A stretch of 64,000 bases of DNA from Salticus scenicus (Eukaryota; Arthropoda; Arachnida; Araneae; Salticidae): contig OZ005653.1 in assembly GCA_963930645.1 (NCBI GenBank), positions 114,262,259-114,326,258 of the forward strand, given 5' to 3'. The translations under genes were made by a program, and so were the position numbers. Of the stretch, positions 36,607 to 47,299 are shown piece by piece; position 1 is the stretch's first letter, and every line of letters begins with the position of its first letter. Under the pieces are notes generated by a model. That model did no database searches, had not been told where the DNA came from, and saw only the letters and a list, made by a program, of their open reading frames with translations.

Positions 36607-36641
<35 letters not shown>

Positions 36642-37105
36642 GGGACACAAAAAAAATATTCTTTACCATTATGGTTTATGGGACCAAATTTTGTAAAGTG
36701 TGATAATGTCAACTTCTTATTCATTTGAGATGAAAATTTATACACGTATTACGAGTCACCGTCACACGAACTATATACATTTTGGTGAATCTAGAGTTTA
36801 TAGTTTTTTTACAGGTAAACAAAGAATAATTCTTTATGATTATGGTCTATATAAGCCAAATTTTTTTTAACTGCGATAGCATCTAAACAGGGGTCGAAAT
36901 TAGAATGAGCAAGTTGAATGAAAAATGGCAACTAACATTGTTTTCTTAGTTATGCCTAAGTTGCAATTATGTTATACTAAGATGTCATTTTTAACTTATT
37001 TACACATATAACATATGCGTAAATGTTGTACATAAACTGCAATTACTTAAAATGCTGATAGTTTATCTAGTTAGTTTTTGAATTAGTTAGTTTTCTAAGT
37101 TTCAC
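36095..37105. repeat. Insertion holding an array of ~170-190-bp units
   Basis: The phrases ATTATGGTTTATGGGACCAAATTTTG(T/C)-AA, GTGATAATGTC, TTTGAGATGAAAATTTATACAC and TTTTGGTGAATNTAG recur at about 36120, 36490, 36665 and 36835. The array breaks a SINE-like module: its left part ends near 36095 and its right part resumes near 37107 (GAAAACCACG). The insert carries no legible protein. Confidence 0.65.
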
Positions 37106-37106
37106 G

Positions 37107-37235
37107 TATTTATATGAGTTTCAGTGAAAACCACGACAAAAACCGAACGGCTAAATGGATGTGCACTATTTGCGATCGAACCCGGCACTTCCTGTCTTCG
37201 ATCTTCGAGAGCAGAAGCTCTTGACCACTGGTGGG
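37107..37235 (-). mobile_element. SINE-like module, partial (split copy)
   Basis: Minus-strand tRNA-like head (AGTGGTCAAGAGC as A box, GGGTTCGATCGC as B box) followed by the module shared with 37690-37912 and 38245-38470 (CGTTCGGTTTTTGTCGTGGTTTTC). Its distal part lies near 36050-36095, across the insertion. Confidence 0.6.
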
Positions 37236-37689
37236 GTGAAAAAATTACAGTTATCACAAAAATTATTGATTAGAAATGGAATACAATAAAATGTCTCTAA
37301 AAAGGCCATCCATTATACCTTTAAATATTGTACCTATACAGAGACCTTTTAATATAGGTTCAAAAAATCTTAATTTATAAAACAAATTCTAAATGATTTT
37401 AACTATTGAAATTTGCATAATTTTTCTATATATCTTTCTGACAATCATTAATATTAATTTGTTTTAATCATAAAAGTTTTTCAAGAATAATTTTGTTTTT
37501 CATAAAACATTTTTCGTACTAGAACAAATTGTTCAACTTTCAATATTATTTATATCATATACAGTTTTATTTTCATTTCAGTATTATTTCTATAATAAGT
37601 AATTGATAATGTATCTATACATTTTTTATATTCTTTTTTGAAGTACTTATGTTTTATTCAAATGTAAAAGCATTTTGATAAAAATTACA

Positions 37690-37912
37690 GGTATGGTATT
37701 CGGGTTAAAGCCAGTTGTCTGCACTAGGGACCTGGGCATAAGGGAAGATGCTTTCTGATTGGGGTCTTTTTGTATGGTTCTAGCTCGCATTAATGCGAAT
37801 TTCTAAGAAAACCACGGAAAACTCACAAAGGCTAGGTTGACATATGCTACATCGAATCGAACACGGTACTTCCCGTTTTCCAGCTTCGATAGCAGAACCT
37901 CTCGTGTAAAAT
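37690..37912 (-). mobile_element. SINE-like module, copy 2
   Basis: Same module. From the minus strand: AGAGGTTCTGCTATCGAAGC, a B-box-like TTCGATTCGA, the TTTTCCGTGGTTTTCTTAGA stretch, CCC(T/A)AGTGCAGACAA and a tail ending in ATACCTGTAATTTTT. The head has decayed further than in the first copy. Confidence 0.6.
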
Positions 37913-38244
37913 TATCACAAAAATTATTGGCAGGCAATAAAATACAGCGAAACCTTCCTAAGAAGGCCACCAGCCGTACTTTGAAATATTGGACCTTTAC
38001 AAAGGTTATCTCTTAATAGACAAAATCGGAATTCTGGAAACAAATTCTAAATGATTTTAATTATTCAAATTCACATTGTTTATCAATATAGCATTCTGAT
38101 AATTATTATTATTAGTGTATGATAATTTTGAAAGCTTTTTAAGTTAAAAAAAAATATATATATACATATTTTAAATATGAGAATAAATCATTTATTTATG
38201 TTTAATTTAAATGTGAAAATATTTTGATAAAAATTACAAGTATG

Positions 38245-38470
38245 GTATGGTATATAGGTTAAGACCTATTGTCTGCACTAGGGACTTGTGCATAAGGGAA
38301 GATGGATTCTGGTGGTGGTCTTTCTACGTGGTTAACATCCGTGAATTTAGGAGAAAACCACGGAAAACTCCGAACGGCTAGATTGGCAAGTGCTACATGG
38401 GATCGCACCCGGCACTTCCCGTCTTCTAGCTTCGAGAGCAAAACTTCTCGTCTATCGGAGGGGACTAAAG
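38245..38470 (-). mobile_element. SINE-like module, copy 3
   Basis: The most complete module: CCCCTCCGATAGACGAGAAG head, CCGGGTGCGATCCC at the B-box position, GTTCGGAGTTTTCCGTGG, and CCCTAGTGCAGACAATAGG. An apparent 65-codon plus-strand frame across it is a by-product. The tRNA origin is inferred from the two promoter-box positions only. Confidence 0.6.
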
Positions 38471-38800
38471 TATTTTTTTTTTTTTTACTCTATCACTAGG
38501 CAACAAAATACAGGGAAACCTTTCTAAAGAGGACACCAACTATACCTTAAAGTACTGGACTTTTATAAAGTGGCATTTTAATAGAAAAAATCGTAGTTCT
38601 GGAAAACAATTCTAAATGATTTTAATTATTCAAATTTACATTGTTTATTCATATAGCTTTCTGATAGTAATTATTATTAGTTTGTGGTAATTTAAAAAGC
38701 ATTTTAAGTTTTTTTTTAATATATTTTAAATAAGAGAATAAATCGTTTACTTATGTTTAATATAACATGTTTTAAATTAATTTAAATCAAATTAAATTAA

Positions 38801-39484
38801 AATAATTATGTTCAAAATTAAATAATGTATTAAAATTAAATAATTATTAAAACTTATGTCCACACACATGCACACAAGCAAATTAAAAAAAAAAAAAAAA
38901 AGTTAATAAAAAATTAGTTAAACAATATTTTATACAATTCCCCCCCCCCTTAATAAAACTATTTTTTTTTTTTTTTTAATATTTTCTAACGGAATTGAAA
39001 GTGTTTATGACTTGCCTGTCTGCACCTTAACTTCTGTGAATAATTTTTTAGCATTTTTGAGCTGATATTACTTAAAAATATTAATTTAATAAACAAAATA
39101 ATAAAGATTTCGTATTCCAACAATGTTAAATGGACGCAGGTACCGATACTAGCGTCACGATGCGGCGAAAAGAATTTTAGGACCGGTTTTGATTCTGAAA
39201 CGCCATAGGAGATATCCCTCCTTCTCTTTCTACCTTCATGCTTGAAGTGAATGCAAATATTGAGAAAATCTCCACTGGGAAATCCTTACGTAATGATTTA
39301 ACTTCTGGAGAGATGGTTATTGGTTAAACACTTACGTGAGACTACTAGAGATACTTTTAGATACTGCTTGATACAATAAACATTTTATTGTCAAAATATA
39401 AACTATACAAATTCTGGAAATGTTCAATGATAGCTACTATATTCAAACTTAGTAAATCTACTGAAGAACACAAGAATTACAGAT
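38801..39484. other. Intergenic DNA, no gene seen
   Basis: AT-rich with C-tract (38941-38949) and poly-T. A less AT-rich patch at 39130-39215 was not identified. Confidence 0.5.
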
Positions 39485-39605
39485 ATTGGTATTGGTATCA
39501 CGATTAAGTCCGATTGACTGTACTGGGCCCTGGTCCTAAACAGGGAGTGCCCTTTCTGGTGGTCTTTCCGAATCGTCCTACGTCGAGTTTACGAAAGTTT
39601 TGGAG
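39485..39605 (-). mobile_element. SINE-like module, truncated copy 4
   Basis: ATTGGTATTGGTATCACGATTAAG, the CTGTACTGGG block, the AGGGAGTGCC block and CTGGTGGTCTTTC follow the same order as in the modules at 37690 and 38245. It ends at GTTTTGGAGAAAAC, where the RT pseudogene starts, and lacks the tRNA-like head. The unique unit does not flank it, so this copy lies outside the tandem composite. Confidence 0.55.
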
Positions 39606-40222
39606 AAAACTATTCAAGAATTACAGACCTATTCCTTTTACTATCATTTTATGTAAGGTAGTGGAGCACATAATACACAAAATGTTTATGATAGATTTTT
39701 TAAAAGAAAAGAAAATATTTCTTGTCAGACGGCATACAGGAAACAACATTCAACAGGAGATCAACTTTTTTATTTCTGCCGGTCAATTATGGATGACTTA
39801 CAGGCTTGATCCCATTGGAAGACTACTGTGGTTTCATCGATATGATCTCAGCTTTTGGCACTGTCTGGAGATGAAAACTTTTAAAAACAGCTTCTTTAAA
39901 AGAGAAACCAGGGCAATGCCTTAATTTAGATCGCACCCATTCTAAAAAAAATAGGAAAATCAAAGCGTGTTTTTATGGTGTGTCCTCGCGAGAAAGAAGG
40001 ATTGATGTACCTCAGGGGATCAATCTTTAGTCGCCTGGTGTTTTTTATACATTACAATTATATTTCCCCGCACCTCTACGAATACAGAAAACGGATCTTT
40101 TATGCTGATTACATAGCCTTTTGGCACTCCGATGTAAGTCTGGAGCAGTCCGAAAGATATCTCAATTTATCACTAAAAGGAATGCTTGAATGTCCAAACT
40201 CTCTTATTGAGTATTTCTTTTG
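39590..40222 (+). pseudogene. Non-LTR (Jockey-type) reverse transcriptase fragment
   Basis: FKNYRPIPFTIILCKVVEHI (about 39610-39672) is the NYRPI-LT...K-E block of non-LTR RTs, with a following DFLKEKKIFLVRRHTGNN block corresponding to the L-FR-GRST region. In a second frame (39975-40222) LRGSIFSRLVFFIHYNYI corresponds to the QGS-LSP-LF-I-INDI block and RIFYADYIAFWHSD to the catalytic YADD, here YADY. LNLSLKGM continues the palm/thumb. Loss of a catalytic Asp and several frameshifts show it is dead. The N-terminal endonuclease is absent. Confidence 0.75.
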
Positions 40223-41010
40223 ATTACTCTCTTCATAATTAACCAAATATTTATGCATCTATGAATTAAAGAAACATCCAAATATTACATCATACTAATT
40301 AAAAAAAGAAAAAAAAAATAGTTAAACCATTTTAATAATCCCAATTTAGATTAAAATCATATTTTAAAACTTATCAAGACTAAGTACTGATTATAAAGTC
40401 GCGTTGTTAAATTAAATATTAAGATAAATGTATTTATTTAATTAATAATCTAGCCGCAATAACTCAATATAAATCATGTGTACATGAGTTTAATTTACTT
40501 CTGTGTTGCAGTAATTACTGAAAATGCCAACTTTAGCTTAATTCGTTAAGAATATTTCATTACTTGTATTTCATAAAATAAATTAATTACTCATTATATG
40601 AATATAATAAATTTTGAACATTAATAAAAATTTAATAACTTACACCAGCTGCCTTCACACGAGTTATTGCAGAAATAATTATATTTAACTACTGAACAGT
40701 ATATATATATATTTGACAAGGACGAGGAGTCGCTCACCGCTCAAGGAGCAGTGTCGAATGATTCTAGCTATGCTAGGCCCCTCCTCTGGAATGTTTATTC
40801 AAAAACCTTTAAAAAAATAAATACAAAGACCGCTAGAGATAGGTCTCCCACGCGACAAGGAGCGGCAGTGGAAGATGAAGTAATAAATCATTTTTTGAAT
40901 ATGTTTGAGCCAGGTTTGCATCCCACGTGAAAAATTGCATTTTGGAGCATTGAATGGTTCTATTTTTCTATTTATAGTTCTATTGTTCATTGATAAAAAG
41001 CAGTTCACAA
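40223..41010. other. Intergenic DNA, no gene seen
   Basis: AT-rich to about 40715, then a less AT-rich block (40720-40910, with GACGAGGAGTCGCTCACCGC) of unknown origin leading up to the short MITE. Confidence 0.5.
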
Positions 41011-41117
41011 CCCTAACAGCACATCTCATCCACAAGACATCATCAGGATATCCTGTGGATGAAAGTACATCCAAGGGACGTCCTCAGGATGAACTATGGA
41101 TAAGTGTGCTGTTAGGG
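41011..41117. mobile_element. Short MITE with CCCTAACAGCACA ends
   Basis: CCCTAACAGCACA begins the element and TGTGCTGTTAGGG ends it. The inside holds nested palindromic phrases around AGGATATCCTG, GGATGAAAGTACATCC and GGACGTCC. A clear relative is at 62521-62638 and a worn one near 42895-42985. No target duplication is visible, so the superfamily is open. Confidence 0.75.
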
Positions 41118-41615
41118 AAGCAATCCAAGATATAGTAATTATAGTTCATTTGAAATAAACAGTTTATTTGAAAGAGTAAATAAAATTATCTTAACAGAGT
41201 AGAAGAGTAATATATACATTACACAGCAATGAATTTACATTTAACTTCTATTATTCATTACAATCTTTCATTATTATTAGTAGTAATCTAAATGGCCACT
41301 TGACACATTTTAAAGTGCAAATAATGAATATTGGAATATTTCTATATTAAAAAACAAACATAGACAGCCTGTAATATCTTGCCAATATAAACTAGTGAAA
41401 ATAGAAGATAATATTTAAACTCTTGCCCGAATGTCACAAATGTATATATCGTGGTTGTAAATAATACAATCACAGGTGAACATGCATCAGTTTACATAAA
41501 TAGCTGTGGCTTCTAAAAATATCTTGTTGATCCTCACAATCTGCTATTGTGGGGTTTATCATCTATCAAAAAGATAAAAATCACACGATCAAGATGAACA
41601 AGTTGAACATTTAAC
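41118..41615. other. Intergenic DNA, no gene seen
   Basis: No gene or clear repeat recognised. Confidence 0.5.
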
Positions 41616-41935
41616 CAGGAAACAATGAATATTTCAATTCACAACAAAGATCAAGATGCATCAAGAACGTTTGGATTTAAGAAAAATCACACAATATAGC
41701 CGGAAGCAAGTATATCATCTTTTTCTTTCACAGAATATATAAGATAATGCTTAAATCTCTCATGGAAATATCGAATATTTTAGCAGTGAACATTGAATAT
41801 TTCGATTCACAACAAAGATCAAGGTACATCAAGTTACTAATGCTTGGATTTAAAAAAAAAAAATAAATAAAATAAATAAACAATGTAGCACCGGAAAATT
41901 TCATTTTTTAACACCAAGTGTATCATCTTAAATCA
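41616..41935. repeat. Two-unit tandem repeat, about 165 bp
   Basis: GAATATTTC(A/G)ATTCACAACAAAG followed by ATCAAG(A/G)T(G/A)CATCAAG, TTGGATTTAA(G/A)AAAA, CAAT(A/G)TAGC and AAGT(A/G)TATCATCTT occurs at about 41627 and 41792. Confidence 0.7.
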
Positions 41936-43012
41936 TGAATATATAAAAGTTAGGTGCTTTAACTTCATAGCGTATTTGGCTAACAAAATAAAAAAATAAA
42001 TAAATACAAAATAAAATAAATAAATAAATCAGAGGTTCTTCTTTTACGTGTTATCAACATCACATCTGATCTTGGAGTGACTAGTATTCGCGAGTGTTTC
42101 TCTCTGTGACTTTCCCTTTCTGGAAGCATCTAGAAAGTTACTGTCCAGCATATGTCGCGTACGATAAGATAGGGACCCGTACATGTTTTCGAAAGTGAAG
42201 TAGTGTTCGATTAAATCTACTAGGACAAAATTTTTTTCTTCTTTTTATCAGTTTATTATTATACGTTATATTTTTGACAGTTGATTAATTAAAAGAATAT
42301 TATATTAGTTTAAGTTAGTAATTAAATCTCTGAATAAATTAACATTTTTCTTTAACTAAATTAGTATGACAAAATACCCAGCTTCTTTCTTTCTTCTGTT
42401 TTTATTTTTATTTCTTAATTTTTTTTTCATAAAAGAAAGGCAATAAAAACGTTATTCCACAAGTAATAGAACAAACACTCTAAAACTTATAAAATTGAAA
42501 CAATATACATACTGTCTTAACAAAAACCTAAAACATGCCGTGCACATCGGAAGTTTCAAATTCCTGAACCTACGATAAATTTAGTAAAAATACACAAGAA
42601 CAGAAAACTTTATCGCATCTAATTTGCTTTGAATTTATGAAGTTATAAAAAGCTAAAGTAAAGTAAATGTCAGTTTACTGACCACTAACACATATATCGA
42701 CTGTACAAGCTAGAGCACCTTAACTAAAATATAAAGCCCGGCGCATCGCCGCCAATTTTTTGCCTCAGGAGAGGGCAGCATACCCGCTTGGCGTCCTTAT
42801 CGCTTCACCAGCGATTTTAAGAAACCATAATATGAAGCTACGATCTGTGAATAGTAATAAAAAACAACTGATATCTCTAACAACAAATTTATACACTGTA
42901 CACAGAACATACTCGTGATGGATTTTCATCCGCAGGATATTGTGTGAATGTACTGGGGATAAGATGTGTTGTTAAAGACTGTTTCTGTTTCTGTTTCTAA
43001 TACAAATCATAG

Positions 43013-43044
<32 letters not shown>

Positions 43045-43109
43045 GTTAAGAGCGTACAGTTTAAGAGTGGAAAATTGTTATTTATGAACTTACTTTTTCT
43101 ACTGTTTAT
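41936..43109. other. Intergenic DNA
   Basis: No gene. Contains an AAAT-rich tract (41985-42030), a degenerate relative of the CCCTAACAGCACA MITE at about 42895-42985 (TTTCATCCGCAGGATATT, GGGGATAAGATGTGTTGTTA) and a poly-A near 43017-43042. Segment 42730-42800 is less AT-rich and unassigned. Confidence 0.5.
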
Positions 43110-43264
43110 AGTATACTAGCAAGCGCTGGAATGGCTTCGCTGTTCCCTATTTTTAAATGAATCACTATAATTACTGAATTCTCAAAATTGCATTAATTTT
43201 TATCACGTGAAAAAAAAAAGAGAAACAAAATCTGATTAGGAAAAATGTCGCACCGGGTTCTCAC
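43110..43264. repeat. Left edge of the 43-46 kb repeat cluster
   Basis: TATACTAGCAAGCGCTGG with ATGGCTTCGCTGTTCCC resembles the start near 47302 (ACTAGCTGTTGTG, TTCTTCGCTAGGGAA). GTCGCACCGGGTTCTCACTGTCTTCGG at the right edge reappears at 44650 and 44810 in altered form. Confidence 0.5.
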
Positions 43265-43965
43265 TGTCTTCGGAAAAAATTCCCAAAATGCTCTAACTCT
43301 TATTTCTATTATTTTCCCCCTTCGCCCCCCTCCCGTCTATCCTAATAATTTTACAAATTCGAAAATATCAGCAATCGATTTGTAAGTATCAAAAACCTCT
43401 ATGCACCAGTTTTGAACGATCTATCGCTATTTTATTTTTTTGCCCCTCCGAATAATTTTAAAAATTTAAAAATGTCCGCAATCGATTTGTAGGTATCGAA
43501 AACCTCTAAGTACCAATTTTGAATGATCTAACTCTACTTAATTTTATTTGTCCCTCTTCCCCACCTTCCCGGCCCTTCTAATAACTTTACACTTTCGAAA
43601 ATATCCCTATTCAACTTGCAGGCCTCTAAAACCTATCTGCACCAATTTTGAACGGCCTAACTGTATTTCTATTTGTTTTTGCCCATAGCCCCCCTTACCG
43701 CCCCACCACTTTCCCGCCCCTCCTAATAATTTTACAAATTCAAAAATATCCCCAGTGGATTTGTAAGTATCGAAAATCTCTATATACCAATTTTGAACGA
43801 TCTAACTCTATTTTTATTTTTTGTCCCCCCCCTCTCCCCTCCCCCTTCTCGCCCCTCCTAATAACTTTACACAATCGAAAATATCCCCATTCGACTTGCA
43901 GGCCTTTTTGAACGGCCTAACTCTATTTCTATTTGTTTTTGCTCCATAGCCCCCGCCCCTTGCTG
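43265..43965. repeat. Pyrimidine-rich tandem array, about 118 bp
   Basis: Five to six units, each with CCCCTCCTAATAA(T/C)TTTACA, (T/A)TCGAAAATATCCCCA, a TC(G/A)A(T/C)TTG(T/C)A block, ACCAATTTTGAACG(A/G)(T/C)CTAACTCTATTT and a C-rich stretch. Alternate units resemble each other more (GACTTGCAGGCCT type versus GATTTGTAAGTATCG type), hinting at a ~235-bp higher-order period. The 87-codon frame across it is a by-product. Confidence 0.8.
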
Positions 43966-44350
43966 CCGCACCTGGGGGCTGAATTTCTAAAATTCCAAAA
44001 ATTGGTTTTTACATAGTTGCATTAGCTATATTTTAGAGCAAAAATTGCACGTATATCTATTTTTTTTTTTTTTTTTTTTTGAGATATATAGGATTATGCG
44101 AAATCACGTTTTACGCATGTGAAATCACGTTTTGCCCCCCGCCCTCCATGGGGACCGAATTTCAAAAATTCCAGAAACCGATTTTTAGACATTTGTATTA
44201 GCTATATTTTAAAGCAAAAATTTTACGGATACCTGTTTTTTTGTATGAGATATGAAGGAGTTTGTGAAATTACGTTTTGCCCCCCCCTCCCTTCCTTGGG
44301 GGGCGAATTTTGTAAAATCGCTTGCGGCGTTGTGTTTCTTGGATCATAAA
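43966..44350. repeat. Two-unit repeat, about 180 bp
   Basis: GGGGNC(T/C)GAATTTC(T/A)AAAATTCCA, TAGCTATATTTTA-AGCAAAAATT, GAGATATNTAGGA and GAAAT(C/T)ACGTTTTGCCCCCC occur twice, at about 43972 and 44150, with a third start at 44298 (GGGGGGCGAATTTTGTAAAAT). Confidence 0.75.
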
Positions 44351-44550
44351 CATTAACCGTGCCGAATTTTGTCCCGGTCGGTGAAACGGCCTAGGTTTCT
44401 ATAGCGGACAGACACACACGCACACACACACACACGCACACATACACACACACATTCATACATCATCGTAAAAGTAGTCAAAAGTGACTCAGGGGACCTC
44501 GAAAAATATAGAAACATCAAAATCACGAATTTGCATTAATAAAATCTCGA
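44351..44550. repeat. Repeat tail with CA-rich microsatellite
   Basis: GTGCCGAATTTTGTCCCGGTC, GTGAAACGGCCTAGG, TCTATAGCGGACAGAC and then (CA)n-type DNA (44411-44453). This order resembles the 3' parts of a dispersed arthropod repeat; I cannot name the family. Confidence 0.55.
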
Positions 44551-44559
44551 ATTCGGAAT

Positions 44560-44925
44560 AAGTTAAGGGATACACGCGCTACGCGCGCGTATTCCTTTCC
44601 TGACGCTTCGTGCCCCCTAAAAAAAATCATTTCTGATCGGGTAAAAACTCATACCGGGTCCCCACTGCCTTCGGCAGTGCAAACTCATGCGCGTTGCGCG
44701 CACACGTGTGAAGATATACGCGTGCTGCGCGCACATATTCCTTCTCAAATCAAATTTTTATTCTTAAGAAAAGAAAATAAAAAAAATCTTTCCTCATCGG
44801 TTAAAAAGTCAGACCAGGTGCCTTCGGCCACGCTGTCCTGTGCGCGCGCAGCGTGCACAAGTTAGGGCATACGCACGCGGTGCATACCTATTTCTTCCCC
44901 CACCCTTTCAGCCCCTCCTAATTAA
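44560..44925. repeat. Locally GC-rich repeat units
   Basis: CGCGCTACGCGCGCGTATTCCTT, ACGCGTGCTGCGCGCACATATTCCTT and CGCACGCGGTGCATACCTATTTCTT are variants of one unit repeated roughly every 150 bp, each followed by a CATC/GATCGG-TAAAAA-TCA block and a GGTGCC/GGTCCC-CTTCGGC stretch. Alternating purine-pyrimidine CG steps stand out sharply from the AT-rich background. Confidence 0.65.
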
Positions 44926-44939
44926 CCTACGTATACCAA

Positions 44940-45360
44940 TTTTGAACAGTCTAATGTAATTAGCTGAGGTGCAAAAGAAAAACTAATCAGGACACCTCAA
45001 AACGTGTAAATCTGGTGAAAACTTTCGATAATATAAAAGAACTTTAAAATATCTTTCGAATGATATATTACAAATAATTTAATCATAATTAGAAATTGAA
45101 ATATTGAAATTTAAAAATATTACTGCGCCATCTGGCGGTAGAAATTCCTGTGATGTACTGTTCGATTCCAAATCAACGAAGCTTTCAAATGATGTATTAC
45201 TTATGAAATTATTATAATTAGTAGCTGAGATACAAAAGAAAACTGATTCAGGACACCTCAAAACGTGTAAATCTGGTGAAAATATAAAAGAACTTTAAAA
45301 TATCTTTCGAATGATGTATTAAAAATAATTTAATCATAATTAGAATTTAAAATACGCGTA
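44940..45360. repeat. Tandem duplication, about 275 bp
   Basis: TAGCTGAG(G/A)T(G/A)CAAAAGAAAA, then TCAGGACACCTCAAAACG, TGTAAATCTGGTGAAAA, and GAACTTTAAAATATCTTTCG occur at about 44955 and 45222. Each copy ends in AATAATTTAATCATAATTAG. Between them lies GCGCCATCTGGCGGTAGAAA. Confidence 0.75.
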
Positions 45361-45399
45361 TTAGAATAAAATTTAATTTCGAATTAAAATGTAATTTTT

Positions 45400-46010
45400 T
45401 TCCAAAATCGATGAAATTTGAATTGCAAGGCTGTCTTGTGATGTTAGTTCTGTATACCAAGTTTAGAGTGCGACATTGAAAAACTGAAGCATTTTCAAAA
45501 TTGCAGTTTTTAATCGCAGTACCAAAACAAGTGACCTCATTGAATACCAGATGTGTTTCTTTCCGTTCAAGACTGTAGCCGATCGTCTGCGATATTAAAA
45601 TTCTTTTGATTTGTTACCACCATTTTTTTTTTTTAGTTTAGTTAATTTAAAAAAATCTAATTGTCCGATGGATAAGCCGTTTAAACCATCGGATTGAAAA
45701 AATTCGGCCCTTTCATTTGATACCATATTTGTAACGATACGACTGATATTTCTAATTTATTTTTCACTTTTTCCGTAAGAATGTCTCTTTTTAAGCAAAG
45801 AGCCGTGAATTCTCAGTCATTTTTCGATCGACATAGCTCAACGTTTTAATAAATATCTCCGCTAATTAGGGTGGCATCGCTTTGCGAATCATTGCGATGT
45901 CGAGATGAAGAAATACTGCGTCTGTCCACACCGGTTTCGAGGAGCTTTAGCCTGCACAAGGCATTTCTCAGAGAGAGACAGACAGATGCGCACAGATTTT
46001 AATAATATAA
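45400..46010 (-). repeat. Dispersed repeat A, copy 1
   Basis: Its reverse complement parallels 50200-51240: GAAATATCAGTCG(T/C)ATCGTTACAAAT, AATCCGATG, TTAAACGGCTTATCCATCGG, GACAATTAGATTTTTT, then GATTAAAAACTGCA and CAATTCAAATTTCATCGATTTT. The other edge has ACAGACAGATGCGCACAG and AATAATATAAGGAGA. No protein legible; class unknown. Confidence 0.7.
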
Positions 46011-47247
46011 GGAGATATCTATTTATTTAATTATCAGTTTTTCTAATTATTATGATTTTTAATTTAAAAAAAAATGCAAAAAATCCATTTCCTTTTCCCA
46101 CATCTATGATAAAATCTACTTCTATAATAATTTTCTACATCTATGAGTAATGAACAGAAGATATTGAGAGCAATGAATTTAAGAAAAGTTTATCTATATT
46201 TTGATAGATTTATATAATTTATTTAAAATTCCTAGAAAATATTGCTGAAATTTATGCAGTAGTTTTAAACACCATAGAGTGATTTTTTACAGGACTTTCC
46301 ATTTAATCGAATTTTGATATTAAGTATTGGTAATTTCATTTTGTCATGTGTCACCCAAAAAGTAGTGCGTCTATTCCTGAATACATATTTTTATAGTTAA
46401 TTTCGATCTATATGTTTTCCTAAATATAGTAACCGTTCCATAGTGATGGTGTGGACACATTATTTGTTCCTTCGTTAAATTTCATAAAAAAATTAGTCTT
46501 ATGCACTATGTTGGCAGAGCTAAAAGCGTACATTTATATAATAGATATTGATGTTCGGTTCTCAAGAAAAAGGTAAAGAAAGCACCACTTCTAGTAAGCA
46601 GAGTAACCTTCTTGTTTTTCCAAATGTTTAGAACTTGTCATAAATTTCAAAAATAGGATATGCAGGTAAACTAATACACTTGGCTTCGTGAATTCGTGCG
46701 ACTGTACTGGTAAAAATTAATATGCTCACTAGACCTCAAGACATTTGGGGGAGTTAACAGATGTTCTGGAAGTACATTTAACATGACATCTCAGTTGAAA
46801 CTTAATGATCATTTGTCTAATTACATTACAAAACATACACATAAATCCAATTGTGCATTGTCATTCCACAAAATAAATAGTATATATATTTTTAAAATAA
46901 TGTGTTAATTTGATTGCATGTGTTATAGCATTCTAGGATGTTATTTGACTTTGAATCAGCTTTCATAATTAAGTACGAATGCGAGTTAAAATTCAGTGAG
47001 TTATATTTAAGATAATTTAAACTATGCATTAATAAACTTAACATTTTTCAGGACTAAATTATGTAGGTAAGTATTAAATTTATCACGGATTCACATATAT
47101 GTTTATAAATCATGTTACATTGAATAATGAAAATTTTAGCATGTCCACGCAAATCTTATGGGACATTTTAAATCATCTTTATGAAACTATATTGCCAAAT
47201 AATTCATTAATTAATCAAAATAAAGAGGAATATGAAAATTAATGTAA

Positions 47248-47299
<52 letters not shown>
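46011..47299. other. Intergenic DNA, no gene seen
   Basis: AT-rich, ending in a (TA)n tract of about 44 bp (47253-47296) next to repeat A. Confidence 0.55.

Larger units (their letters stand above)
35625..38800. repeat. Tandem composite: unique unit plus SINE-like module
   Basis: A unit starting TTATCACAAAAATTATTGG, then ATACAGTAAAACCTCTCTAA, a TATTGGACCTTTACA block and AAATTCTAAATGATTTTAA, occurs from about 35637, 37243, 37910 and 38495. Between successive units lies a ~230-bp SINE-like module (split in the first case). Periods are about 1606, 667 and 585 bp; the first is inflated by an insertion at about 36095-37105. The last unit decays near 38800. Homology is clear by eye but diverged, so amplification is not very recent. 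Confidence 0.8.

Noticed and set aside
38302..38499. 65-codon frame of balanced composition
   Set aside because: It lies across the SINE-like module and is open only in this copy.
34850..39215. GGACCGG-containing patches at 34860-34930 and 39130-39215 as a repeat pair
   Set aside because: Only short scattered matches; not enough to claim homology.
43648..44349. Two Pro/Phe-rich frames
   Set aside because: Products of the pyrimidine-rich tandem repeats.
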